This document shows, piece after piece, positions 47,285-58,689 of a stretch of DNA of 64,000 nt (the stretch's first letter is position 1; each line of letters starts with the position of its first letter). The notes under the pieces were generated by a model that saw only the letters and a list, made by a program, of their open reading frames with translations, ran no database searches and was not told the origin of the DNA. Source of the stretch: Odontocerum albicorne (taxonomy: Eukaryota > Arthropoda > Insecta > Trichoptera > Odontoceridae); NCBI GenBank assembly GCA_949825065.1, contig OX463854.1, positions 11,011,112 through 11,075,111 of the forward strand, written 5' to 3'. The position numbers were made by a program, and so were the translations under genes.

Positions 47285-47535
47285 CTTGATATAACTCAGG
47301 CATTAACGTTGTGGAGGTTAAAAGACATTGTAATTTATTTTTATCAAACACTGTTTATTCCACTTTTTTGTAACGGTATAACTCTACCGGTTTCAAGGCT
47401 TTCACCTCATCTTCAGGGGAGCACAAACAAGACTTTGTGCTCCCCTGAAGATGAGGTGAAAGCCTTGAAACCGGTAGGGTTATACCGTTACAAAAAAGTG
47501 GAATAAACAGTGTTTGATAAAAATAAATTACAATG
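47285..47535. repeat. Foldback repeat, copy 3
   Basis: Left outer end CAGGCATTAACGTTGTGGAG, arm with CTCTACCGGTTTCAAGG and TCTTCAGGGGAGCACAAAC, short spacer, then the inverse arm starting TTTGTGCTCCCCTGAAGATG. Arms of about 105 bp. The right outer end is absent. Confidence 0.9.
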
Positions 47536-47914
47536 AATAAAAAAGGTTTGATTTCGTTGCGCCTAATTGTTGTCCATTATTTACCAGTTTCACTCCCTTA
47601 GTGAGCATTCTCCAAACGCTTAATCGACAACTTATTAATATTCAAAAATATATTAATGGACAATATAAAAAAAAGAGCAAACATAACATTTCCCTTTCCA
47701 TTAATTCTTATGATAGCCTTTAACGTGGCCGCGAGACACCATTGTCTTTGGTTTATGATTTGGCATCGCGCGTCTTGACAATACGTTAATATAATTGTTA
47801 TCAGCTTTTTTTTAGCAGGTTGCGACCTTTTTTTATTTTCGGGGTACCAATCTGGACACATATATCATTCAATAAGCACTAACATAAAACTATGAATCCA
47901 TTAATAGAAATAGA
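47536..47914 (+). repeat. Left copy of a duplication flanking the gap
   Basis: GGTTTGATTTCGTTGCGCCT through CTATGAATCCATTAATA is repeated at 48155-48440, with about 110 bases (including CGTGGCCGCGAGACACC) present only here. Confidence 0.9.
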
Positions 47915-48114
47915 NNNNNNNNNNNNNNNNNNNNNNNNNNNNNNNNNNNNNNNNNNNNNNNNNNNNNNNNNNNNNNNNNNNNNNNNNNNNNNNNNNNNNN
48001 NNNNNNNNNNNNNNNNNNNNNNNNNNNNNNNNNNNNNNNNNNNNNNNNNNNNNNNNNNNNNNNNNNNNNNNNNNNNNNNNNNNNNNNNNNNNNNNNNNNN
48101 NNNNNNNNNNNNNN
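47915..48114. other. Assembly gap, 200 N
   Basis: 200 undetermined bases between the two copies of a duplication. The round size suggests a placeholder rather than a measured length. Confidence 0.99.
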
Positions 48115-48154
48115 CATATGATATATAAGTATATAAATGATATATAAGTATATA

Positions 48155-48440
48155 AATGAATAAAAATGTTTTGATTTCGTTGCGCCTAACTGTTGTCCAT
48201 TTATTTGCCAGTTTCACTCCGTTGGTGAGTATTCTCCAAACGCTTAATCGACAACTTATTAATATTAAAAAATATATTGATGAACAATATAAAAAAAAGA
48301 GCAAGACATTTCCCTTTCCATTAATTCAGATGAACTTTTTTTAGCAGGTTGCGACCTTTTTTTGTTTTCGGGTACCAATCTGGACACAGAGGTCATTCAA
48401 TAAGCACTAACATAAAACTATGAATCCATTAATATAATTG
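48155..48440 (+). repeat. Right copy of the duplication flanking the gap
   Basis: Alignable with 47536-47914 except for one internal deletion and scattered substitutions. Confidence 0.9.
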
Positions 48441-49614
48441 TTTATTTATATGGAGTTCATACAAGTACTTTGTAATATTAAAGGTCATTTTTTTCTGGAC
48501 TCCCCCTCCTCCATATCTTTTGAAAATGTCGATCAATATAATGCATTTGTCCATTCACCATTTTTAGGTATTCACGTGAAAAGCGTATCCAGTAAATGGA
48601 TAAATAAAACGATAGAACTCATTTGACATATTATGTGTAACATATTCATTCGTGTAATTTATTCGTAAAAGATAAAGCGTGAAAAAGGCAACGAGTGTGT
48701 AATAATATGCCTTATTTTATAATAATAAAATATATCATATTTGAGAGTAGTTTTTAACAACCTTATGTAATGTATTAACCTAAATAACTTGCTATTTATT
48801 AGAATTGAGGCTTATATTAAAGTTTATAAAATAATTAAAGTTACTGAACATCGTTACAAGGTTGTATTGGGGCAAATTTGTGAGCTGTCACAGGACTCAT
48901 CCTAGAATTTCCGAACTATAGTGAGAAAATAAAGATATTATTTAAAAAAAACATATAAATGTATGTTACGTGACCACGTCACAAATTGCATTTAAAAAAT
49001 TAAAACTTACAAAGTAACTTAGTCCGAAAGGTGAAAAACCAAAAAGTAGGGGAAAATAAGAAACTAAACAACTGAGTCAGCCTAATGTGTCTGAAAGGGT
49101 TGAAAACCAGCTACGAGGTAGACCGAATAAAAAATCCAAGGGGGTGTATTCGAAGAGGCAAAAAAAATGCAGTGACAAGTGACTTGTCGGCGACGATGGC
49201 GACTTGATGACTGGTTTTTAACTGTTTTTTAGACTTTTTTTTAGATGCATAGCGGATAAAGCGAATTATAAAATGTCAACGTGTGTATGGAAAGGGCTTA
49301 ATCACTGTTGTGGAAATTAAAAGTTCTTAATTAGAATTTTCCACTAAATATTTTTTAACCTGAATGATAAGCAACTAGAAAGATTTTTTTTGGATGTCAT
49401 TGTATTGAATAGAGCCTTATTATTGTAAAATATGTATTGAAAAGGCTCAATCAGTGTGTGGAAATTAAAAGTTGTTAATTAGGATTATTATAGCTGGAAA
49501 ATAATTGATGTTTGAATGATAAATAAAAAGAACGAGCTGGAGAGCATTAATGAATCGAACAGAAGATTTTTTCTTTGATACTATTTTTACGACCATGATA
49601 CCTAAATATGTGGT
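48441..49614. other. Interval, no gene seen
   Basis: AT-rich; short frames only. A related pair (GTGGAAATTAAAAGTTSTTAATTAG at about 49311 and 49460) suggests an old duplication. Confidence 0.4.
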
Positions 49615-49790
49615 CAGTTTTAGTTACTTAATCGTTTGACTTCCATCTGGAGGTTTTAGATTCGATTTCCGATGGTGCCCGAAAAAAAGCCCCCGTCTGG
49701 TAAAGGGGTGTCTGGTTCTCGTGAGGAAGTATTGCCAATACATGCAATAATGAAGGACGTCTGTTTTGTAGATACTGCAATGGTTCTAAA
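49615..49790 (+). repeat. SINE-B copy
   Basis: TTGACTTCCATCTGGAGG, B box AGATTCGATTTCCGATGG, CCCCGTCTGGTAAAGG and CGTGAGGAAGTATTGCCAAT. Confidence 0.65.
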
Positions 49791-49804
49791 TAATTTTCAT
49801 ATTT

Positions 49805-50347
49805 AAAGGCGCGTTCTCACGGTTCAAGTTTAGTTGACCGGTTAAAGTTGATCAACAAAAGTTGAATACGACTTGAATCAGTTTTTGTTCACACGTTTCA
49901 ATAGAAATCGATTCAATAAACAGTTTCAATTTAATTCAGTCAAAAATGGCGTCGAAAGCATTTTCTCTTGCATCTTTATTTTTATATTTATCGAGTTGGA
50001 AGCGAACTTGACAATCAACTTGAATTCACATGTTCACACGTTTCAAGACAGGTTTCAACTTGAAAGCAAATGGCGGATGACTCATAACTTGAACAATAAA
50101 GTTTGACTGGTTCAATCTTGATCAACTAAAAATTTGATCAACTCTATTGAAACAAAGGTTCTCACTACAGATTTCATTCAACTTTTGTCGAGCAACTTTA
50201 ATCGGTCAAGTAAACTTGAACCGTGAGAACGGGCCCTGAATCAGTTTCTATTGAAACGTGTGAACAAAAACTGATTCAAGGCATGTTCAACTTTTGTTGA
50301 TCAACTTTAATCGGTCAACTAAACTTGAAATGCGAGAACGGGCCTTA
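49805..50347. mobile_element. Non-autonomous TIR element (MITE-like)
   Basis: The left end (GCGTTCTCACGGTTCAAG through GATCAACAAAAGTTGAA, 49811-49865) is the inverse of the right end (TTCAACTTTTGTTGATCAAC through GCGAGAACGGGCC, 50288-50344). The flanks TAAA and TTAA may be a decayed target duplication. A second, inner right-end copy lies at about 50180-50236 (AAACTTGAACCGTGAGAACG). No transposase is encoded. Confidence 0.82.
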
Positions 50348-50808
50348 AGTTTATTGATTTAAAAATCATTGCCAAATTTCTGACTCAAATTCACAAAATC
50401 TTTCTGTTCTCTTTTTTTGGGTGCGTAAATAATGATTAACAAAAAAATGTTGAAAAAAATATTCAACTTCTTATTAATTTATTTTTGAAAATTTAGGAAA
50501 CGTCAAAAATCCATGTCTAAATATGTTTTTTGTATTCAATTTAGTAAATTTTCATATATTGTTTGAATACAACCCACTCACAACACAATGATTTGCGCTA
50601 TTCTTGGAAAGAAAATAACATTGGTGTTATTTGATAGATTGAAGATTCCGCTGATTCAGTTAAATTTATCAAATATTATGAAAACAATATTTGGTTTGTG
50701 TATATATTTGTTTTGTCTAAGTTTTTATTCAAAATATTATAATAATTTCTTTGTGGTAACAAATACAAATTTTTAAATATAGATGAGAAACAAATTTTAT
50801 TTACATTA
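50348..50808. other. AT-rich interval
   Basis: Nothing recognised. Confidence 0.4.
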
Positions 50809-51240
50809 CCGGTCAGAGTAAGTACAGAGGAGAGAGCGCCAGATTTTTCTATTTCGAAACACATATTTCGCCTTTTCCACATTCATACACATTCTCATAC
50901 AACTCTTACGATTGCTCTGACTTTCTACGTTCCCTTTTTCCAAAATATCATTGAATTGATTCAACCGTACTTTCCATTGACTTCCTCTACCACGCTTTGC
51001 ACTCACATTTACAACATATATATCTGATTGTTTTGTTAGTCTTTCTTTATGCATTCGTTCTTCATTCCAAAAGCCTTTCATTATGCTCTCGTACATATTA
51101 CTCAAAACATGCCTTAAGTTCACAATCATCCTTAATCACTACATTCCATATTCGGTCCTACATTGCCACCTCATGTATTTTTCTAAGTGTTCTCATTTCT
51201 ATAGCATTTATTCAACTCCTTTAAAATTTTATTAATTAGT
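50809..51240 (-). pseudogene. LINE-W C-terminal fragment, best-preserved copy
   Basis: A 107-codon minus-strand frame (51129-50806) reads NEERMHKERLTKQSDIYVV, VSAKRGRGSQWKVRLNQFND, RKSCMRMCMNVEKAKYVFRN, RKIWRSLLCTYSDR. This is the whole LINE-W C-terminus without a stop, except that the upstream GH motif is altered to KGFWNEERM. Poor conservation of the rest indicates a 5'-truncated relic. Confidence 0.75.
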
Positions 51241-51284
51241 TTAAAATAACATTCGTAGTCGTTGTTGAGTTAAGTTGCTTAAAT

Positions 51285-51450
51285 TATGACCAACGTTTCG
51301 ACGGCCGTGGCCGGCGATGTAGCTTTCATCCTAAAAGAGATATCAGGAAACATTACCGAATATAATTACACTGTCCTGAAGATGAAGGCTGTAACGTTTC
51401 CAAAATATTGGTTATCATTTTAGTCAAGTAAAAAAAGCAACAACCTCAAA
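51285..51450. repeat. Inverted pair with hammerhead-like words
   Basis: Left arm ATGACCAACGTTTCGACGGC faces right arm CTGTCCTGAAGATGAAGGC, then GTAACGTTTCC and ATTGGTTATCATTT. Each arm, read outward, has an ATGAAGGC/ATGAAAGC block followed by AACGTT. The general layout resembles that of the foldback repeats at 42-47 kb. Confidence 0.55.
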
Positions 51451-51764
51451 AAACGTTTTACGAGTCGACTATTTAAAACAGCCGTGAAAATCTTCGAACA
51501 TACCAAAAATTTATTTCCATAACATAATAAAAAAATGACCTTTTAGAAATTACAAAATACACTGTTTTGCGAAGTTGTACCGAAAAAATATCGTGTATAG
51601 CGCATTTTCATATGTAAAAAACATTTTTAGGCATCAAATTGAGATGCACTGCTCCGCGGCTAACGCGTTATACTTCTGTGCAGCACGTCACCAGCGCTTT
51701 GCTTCTTTCCTGTGACGAGATATTTAAAATTTTGGTCATCTTTATTCTCATTGCCTATTATGCG

Positions 51765-51870
51765 TTCATAATGGTAATAATAAAAATACGATTTATATAG
51801 CGCTTACTCGGGAATCTAACCCACTTTTATTGATAGATTAAAAACACCACAAAATAAATATGTTATATAT
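51765..51870 (-). repeat. L2/CR1-type 3' tail fragment
   Basis: Minus strand: AAGCGCTATATAAATCGTAT followed by TTTTATTATTACC. Similar to 18470-18720. Confidence 0.55.
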
Positions 51871-51944
51871 TATATACTCGTATTATAATTTGGGTATAAG
51901 GATAGGAAGGTCATTGTTACAGCCATTAGATCAAATACTTATTT

Positions 51945-52500
51945 ATTTATTTTATTTTATTTAACACTTTTATTGCAATACAATCTGGCGGGATTATTGC
52001 CAGGCGGCAATCTCTTCCAACCAACCAGACAAAAGTAAATGAAGCAAGTTACGTGGTCGCATAAATCATTCAAATGACTATCCATCCTCACGAAATCCAT
52101 AAACATATACGTGAGAACATGCCCACGAACCCCACAAAGACGGACAATCACCCGAACATTATTTTTCATATAAAGTGAGATATCATCAATCAAAAGGAAA
52201 GGAAAGGATTGTGGAGAGGAAAGGAAAAGAAAAATCAGGAATGAAACACGTTATTTTACTGACTAGAAATTAAGAGGTTTTTCAGTCGCTTCTTAAAGCA
52301 TGCCAAGGACGGAGCGAATCTTATATTGGTTTGTAACTGATTCCAGAGTCTCACTGCATTTCCATACTTCCCTGCATATGTTAAAAAAAACACATTTGGT
52401 AAGAAATTCACAAAAAAACTTACTAAGGGAAGACGAATTAGTATAGAAACCTTTGTAGATCTTTCAATATGTAAAATATTCGACTTTAAGTGAAGTATCC
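51945..52500 (-). pseudogene. L2/CR1-like LINE: ORF2 end and full 3' UTR
   Basis: Minus-strand frame VRLWNQLQTNIRFAPSLA then CFKKRLKNLLISSQ and a stop at about 52250. The 3' UTR runs to 51961 and ends in a (TAAA)n-like tail (51945-51960). The last 60 bases carry GGTTGGTTGGAAGAGATTG, CGCCAGATTG and AATAAAAGTG, which are also the tail of SINE-A. Upstream of 52390 the coding part is eroded. Confidence 0.78.
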
Positions 52501-53454
52501 CTTAAGCTATACACGCCACACATATCTCTTAACATTTAGAAACATACCATTATACTAAATTATAAACTGTATTTAGTTGCATGTTATTTGCTTCTTAGAA
52601 TGAAATGTACCAAAGTACAGTATGTCCCATAAATACTTGTTTGAAATGGTATTAGCTTTTTGTTCTACACTTACAGTATAACCTGGCGTGATTGTCATTG
52701 AGGCAATTTTTTAACTGTCTGAAACACTGGGGTCGAAGGCAACAAGATCACGAAGAAGGTTTGAACAAGAGCACTCTTCAGGCATTCTACTAGAAGAGGA
52801 GATCCTTGGGATGAGAGGTCGAAACACGTTAAATGGAGATTAATGTAATCAGTGGAATAACAAAATAATTAATTGATAAAGATGGAGTTTCACAAAGTTG
52901 AATCCGAAATCTTTTATAAGATTCAAATGAATTGCATTTTATATAAAATATATCAATTTATTTAATTATATATTCAATACCTTACAATTTTTTGTTAATA
53001 TTATCTGTACAGTTTACGTTTTAATAAGATGAAAATAAATCATTATAGGTAGATAACCATGCAGTCTTTATTAAAGTGTTGTTCTCTCAACAAGAACTAT
53101 TACTCAATGTTTAATCTACAGTTTTAGAGTAACAGCGCAAGCAGAGCAGGTGCGCCGCCCATGAACTAGCCCAGACGGTATTCATAATACGGTTCTAATC
53201 TACCACTAAATAGATCAGGGGTCCATCACCTTTCCTGAAAAAAATATTATCAATTTCTTCGACTGATCTAACATTGTCATTTTATTTAACAATCACTCTA
53301 CATAGCTTGCAAGATGATTAAACGAGATTTTTTACTTATCCCATACATTTCTCGATATTTATTAAAATTTATTTTATTTATTTATTTTCACAGAGCGTAC
53401 ATACGCAGGTTAAAACCTTTTACATGCAAATCATAAGAAGTTACATTTTTCGAT
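52501..53454. other. Interval, no gene seen
   Basis: 52670-52710 (CAGTATAACCTGGCGTG) may be a SINE-A tail fragment. 53110-53220 is GC-richer and unclassified. Confidence 0.35.
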
Positions 53455-53640
53455 ATAGACGACCTACGTGCCTGGACCTAAAAGTTGCGGGTTCTATTTC
53501 CGCTGTTACCAATTTTTGTTTAAGGTTGTTTTCTGGTTTCCATTCAATGCCTTTTTCTTTGATAATTCAATAGTGGTTGTTACTTCTTGGCATTAAACCC
53601 TTCATATAATGAAAGTGTTTTACAATAAATTGATTTTTTT
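53455..53640 (+). repeat. SINE-A copy
   Basis: ACGACCTACGTGCCTGG, B box GCGGGTTCTATTTCCGCTG, body GTTTTCTGGTTTCCATTC and a decayed tail (TTCTTGGCATTAAACCC). Confidence 0.6.
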
Positions 53641-54329
53641 GCTATGCTCTAATGCTGGTATATAATTTTTTACCTCACTTTCGAGTTGACAGAAATATAC
53701 GGTAAAAATTATAAAAACATATAATAAACATGTTCGTATAAATTTTATATAATACCATATTTAGCTAAATATGTCCGTTATTTGATTACTTTTACGAGTG
53801 TCGAAGAGTTTTTTATTTAATTTAACTTTCGTTGTATACTGGAAGTGGACTGTCAGTGTAACGCAAACTATTACTAATGAATAAACACCTTTACTATATT
53901 AATCGGTGAATATGTATTGCAGTGTTTACTGTTCACATTCATTAGTGACAGAGTACTTCCACTGCTCGTCGTTAGTGAATGTTCCAGAAAATTAATATCC
54001 ATGCGCAGCTGCGGTTTTTACACTCTGAAATATGAGACTCGGAAGTGTAAATGTAAGAAAAATGGTACTTTATGCAAATCGAAATGTTATAACTGACGCT
54101 AGAATAAGAAAAAAGAAAAGTTTTTTCATCAATTTATTTAAATTTACTTTTCCAGTCCAGTAAGTAAAGGCTTAAAAATATTAGAGAGAGTATATAATCA
54201 CAGAAATATGGATTTATTATTTTCAATCGATTGATTTCTTCAAAGTTTATGGATTACTTTAGTAAAAGTATACAATCACTGTAACGGTTTTCATTCACTC
54301 CACAATCCACTTAAATTGTTACATATAAA
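53641..54329. other. AT-rich interval, no gene seen
   Basis: Includes a pair of near-inverse words around 53830-54000 (ACTGGAAGTGGACTG and CAGAGTACTTCCACT), otherwise featureless. Confidence 0.35.
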
Positions 54330-54515
54330 GTAAAACCTGACTGGTTTATTACTAAATAGCAATATCTTCCAAACAAACAGATAATTATTCAAGAGACCTG
54401 AATGAATATCAGACTTGAACTCTTTTTTTTTAAATTGGGTACCTACGGAAATCGAACTTGCAACTCCTGCATATAAACATAGGTATATTACCAACCAGGA
54501 CACGGAAATGACTTA
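54330..54515 (-). repeat. SINE-A copy
   Basis: GTAAAACCTGACTGGTTTAT, AGCAATATCTTCCAAACAAA, GGGTACCTACGGAAATCGAA and CAACCAGGACACGGAAAT in the minus-strand order tail, body, head. Confidence 0.66.
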
Positions 54516-55149
54516 TCTCACTCCAATTCAGAAATGTCCTTCTGGCACTGGCTGCAAGATTCAGGTAGATTTCGTTCGTGTGTGGAAGGAAAGCATATTT
54601 CCCGTTTCATGGTATGTCACTCAATTATTTTTCTCGAATAAATTGCATCATTCTATTGGAAATATTTCATTATATACCGGTATAAATAAATAAACGTTTT
54701 GGTAGAGGATAATTTTGGATTCCATACGTTATGATCGAAAAAAGTAGATCGAAATTTTCCGGAAGTTGCGACATGACTACGCAAAAAGGTGGTATATCAA
54801 TCGAAATCTACCTTAAACCGTTGGTTGTTTACTTCTGAAAAAGATAGTTTCTTAACGAAAATTTCAGGGGCATTGAACCTTTGTAGACGTTCCGAGCAAG
54901 GATTAGCAGAGAATCTGTTGCCTCACAATTCCGACACTTTATATTTTAGATTGAACTTTCGCATCCATTTAGATTCAGCAAAGGATTTGTCTCGCATAAA
55001 TTTAAGCATCCAGTCAATTATGAATGAGCTAGTTCGCAGAATACAAATATTAATGTTTTCATAAGACAAGGCTAAATTAACACATTGGTTGTTAAATTAA
55101 ATTAATTAGATTTCGTTCTGATAGATGTATTTGTTTTGACCTTTAGACA
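54516..55149. other. Interval with one unrecognised frame
   Basis: A 91-codon frame at 54789-55064 resembles nothing known. Confidence 0.35.
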
Positions 55150-55600
55150 TTTTTCAAAAAATATATTATTTTCAGTATTGATTGTGTAAAACAAAATTAT
55201 AAAATTCCAATTTATGCATTAAACCGTTTAGAGAGAAAGCCTCTCTTAAAGGGCGTTCTAGCTCGTTTAGAGAGGAAGCCCTTCTTAAAGACCGATTTAG
55301 CTCGTTTAGAGAGCAAGCCCTTCTGAAAGGGTGCTCTAGCTCGGAAATCAAACTCACTGTTCATGAAAGATTGAAAACATTCAAAAAACAAGTTTAGGGT
55401 AAAGATAGCATTTTTCAAAAAAATGTATTATTGTCAGTATTGATTTTGAAAACCATAATAATAAAATTCCAATTTATGCATTAAACCGTTTAGAGAGCAA
55501 GCCCTTCTAAAAGGGCGCTTTAAATCAAACTCACTGTTAATGAAAGATTGAAAACATTTAAAAAGAACAAGTTTAGTGTAAAGATAGGAATATGATGGCT
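55150..55600. repeat. Two direct copies of a block with 39-bp palindromic subrepeats
   Basis: The first block contains three and the second one copy of a 39-bp unit (GTTTAGAGAGCAAGCCCTTC and AAAGGGTGCTCTAGCTC). Both blocks also share CCAATTTATGCATTAAACCG on the left and ACTCACTGTTMATGAAAGAT on the right. Confidence 0.85.
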
Positions 55601-55718
55601 TCGGGCATACGGTCGAGTGTTTTTCCGCTTCTGCGTACGTTAACAACAACAAATTTGATAAGAAAATTGGAGAAAACTTATCAAGGGTAGACGAACTACA
55701 AACAAATATTTTTAAATC

Positions 55719-55957
<239 letters not shown>

Positions 55958-56404
55958 TTAGTAACACACCATATTGTGTAGTATATGTATGTTTAGATTA
56001 ATTTTACGTTCAAGCCTTAACACCAATAAAGTTTCCACCCTAATCGCTATATTTGACTTGTGATTTACATTTTATTTAACTTTTGTTAGTTTTTAAAAAA
56101 ATATTATTTTCATACCCTAAGCTAGAGACATGGCCATGAATACTAATATTAATTATGTAACATTGCTTTAAAAGTATTAATCCACAAGTTTTAATTTAGA
56201 TTTTCTGTAAATTTAAATACTCGTTAATAATAAATGTATATTGACTTTTTACTCTTATCGACACTAAATAACCTTATTAGCAAATAGTTTTTGATAAGAA
56301 AGTTACTACAGATGTTAGATTATAAACCCTTTAATTAATTACAGGGTTTAAAGTGTTACCCCTGTACTACAGAAGTAATATTAAAAACCCTGATTTAGTA
56401 ATAT
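55958..56404. other. AT-rich interval
   Basis: Nothing recognised. Confidence 0.4.
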
Positions 56405-56615
56405 ACAATATGAATTTGGTACTTTAAATGGTAAAATGCCTGTGTTCCAGCATGGAGGGGGCAAGTTCGATTTCTGTAGAAAATGTTTTTTTTTTCAAAA
56501 AGGGTGCTACTCTGGTTTTCGCATAAGGTCTCTACAAATTATTCTGGTTGTCTGGAAAAGATTACCACATGGTAATAAAACCATCGGGTTGTACTATATA
56601 CAACGAAAGTATTAA
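56405..56615 (+). repeat. SINE-A copy, full length
   Basis: Head with AATGGTAAAATGCCTGTGTT, B box GCAAGTTCGATTTCTGTAG, body TACTCTGGTTTTCGCATAAG, and an excellent tail: CTGGTTGTCTGGAAAAGATT, ACCACATGGTAATAAAACC and GGTTGTACTATATACAACG. Confidence 0.72.
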
Positions 56616-57516
56616 TTTTTCTTTGCAACAATACATCTTTCAATTTCTTTCTCTATCTTACTAAGGTTTTTAAAAAACATGCTTTTTAAATACCAACATT
56701 TCTCAACTTGGTCTATTTTTTATTGCTGCCCCGTGCGTTATAAATACTTATAACATCACCTTTTTAATCAATCAACTGTTTTAAACCTTGACTCGTTTAT
56801 ATTTATCCTTTAATTTTATCTAAACACTTAGCATATATGTTTTTAATGCACATTACTAAATCATTTTTATAATCAACTTTGTTCCCTGCAGCAGCCAACT
56901 TTTCAATACCCATATTTGATTTTATGTATCACAATATATATTCTGAGAAAAAAATTGATACAAAAATAGGTGAACGCTCCATAAGAATGCATTGGGAGTT
57001 ACGATAACGTCAACATTTTGAGTACGGACCGTTGTTTCTATTTAAGTGTTCCCAATAAATTTGTTTCCGTTTCATGAACTCGACAACGGAAACCCTTTTA
57101 TAGCTTTCCGAAATCGGTTTCCACTTGCAGTCGACATTTTCTCTTCCCTCCTGTAAGTCGGGATCTCGGATAAGAAGCAGAATCGAACCTACGTGCAGAG
57201 CCAACAAGTATATTTCAACGTGGACCGGATTCAATCTATATCCAGTGAATTCCAATATTTTATACCTTCAGACATTAACATTCCAGTACTTGTCCCGAAT
57301 TCTTAGAACAAAACGCCTAAAATGTCTCAATAAGGATTATCATCATCCCCATCAGATCAAGTCTCTATAGCGGTAGACAGATTATACTTTTTTTATTTTA
57401 TTCAGGAGTACAATAAAACTTACGAGTAAAGTGTAATTTTAACATTACACCAAAAATAATGTTCAATATGATTATTAGAAACATAAACAATCGAAAAATC
57501 ATATAGAATACACAAA
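56616..57516. other. Interval with an unrecognised frame
   Basis: An 81-codon minus-strand frame (57010-57255) has no recognised domain. TACGAGTA at 57421. Confidence 0.35.
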
Positions 57517-57582
57517 CAATTCACGATACCATTACGATAAACTATCCCTCGTTATAGTATATCGTAATCATATCGTGAATTG
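57517..57582. repeat. Long hairpin
   Basis: CAATTCACGATACCATTACG-ATA pairs with TATCGTAATCATATCGTGAATTG: 23-bp arms with two mismatches and a 20-base loop. Confidence 0.85.
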
Positions 57583-57769
57583 ATAGACTATGATTGTTAA
57601 CCATTTTGTATATAAAAGGATCCTGTGCGTGTATTCGAATACGGTGTGCATTTTGTGTATTCTGGTGATAGGCACACATAAGTTGGCTCTCAGTTACCAA
57701 GGGGATGCTGATCGGCGGTCAATGGTGGGTGCTGTTGGCTATCGCCAAATTTTATAAAAAATGCTCGTC

Positions 57770-58040
57770 TTAAACACTCTCATTAAATCTTTCTTTCACT
57801 CTTACGTCCTATACGCCTAAACCTTCTCATTCTTCTTAATACTTATAAGTATTACGTTCATATTTATCCATAATCATTTCGTTATGTATTTTGACATATA
57901 TTATCTCTATGTATCCTTCTCAATACACGCATTTTAGTCAGCATTATTTATCTATTCTCAGTTTTTTCCAGGTCCAAGTTTCACTCCCATACATCAAAGC
58001 TCGTACTAAAATTATATTGTGAACTATCATCTAAAACTAT
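57770..58040 (-). pseudogene. LINE-W ORF2 fragment (YGSETW region)
   Basis: Minus strand reads MIVHNIILVRALMYGSETWT then WKK (58035-57955), the post-RT YGSETW block, then eroded sequence toward 57770. The neighbouring AGTTCACAATATAATT is shared with the 28.9 kb copy. Confidence 0.62.
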
Positions 58041-58689
58041 TAACTGTTCATTATTTAACAAATTTCTTTATTTGGTACTTTGATGTTCTTATAGACGTTC
58101 CTAAACTTTTCATATCTACCATGCTTTTTGAATGGATTTTACAGCAATCTTTCACTATCCTTTCTCTATACGTGGCAAAAATATTGTATACATTGGTCTC
58201 TTCATTCCCTATTATTATTTTATAAAATGTTCCCACTCTTTCGTTTGAAATGAAGTAAGCTCAATAGTTTTTCAGCAAGTTGGATCCTATTTATAAATTA
58301 AATGAAATATTTCCAGTGCCTTAAATCCTTATTTTAATCCTGTATCAATTTGATCACCTCCTTTGAACATATAATCCAATGTCGGTAATATATTGACATA
58401 AACCTTTTAACATCAGAGGCTGCATAATCGATCCATCGTTAATAGTACACTTGTTTTTCATAATTGCCATTCAGTGTGTCGCTCTCCCTTTTTATCATCT
58501 AAAAGAAAACGGCTTCAAATTCCCAATGAAACCAAAATTATAAATGTTCCAGTCTAATTTGGCTCATCGATAAGGTTAATATTATTTTTTAATGTGCTAG
58601 CACATTGAAAAAATATCTAATATTCTATATACTACCGCACATACAAAAATTGTCAATTGCCAAGCGATTTGCTTTCCATCTCTAGTAGT
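58041..58689. other. AT-rich interval
   Basis: Short frames only. Confidence 0.4.

Noticed and set aside
47879..48304. Open frames running through the N gap
   Set aside because: They consist of undetermined residues and are artefacts.
57600..57680. TATATAAAAGG promoter-like sequence with GTATTCGAATAC palindrome
   Set aside because: No transcript start or gene follows; TATA-like words are common at this AT content.
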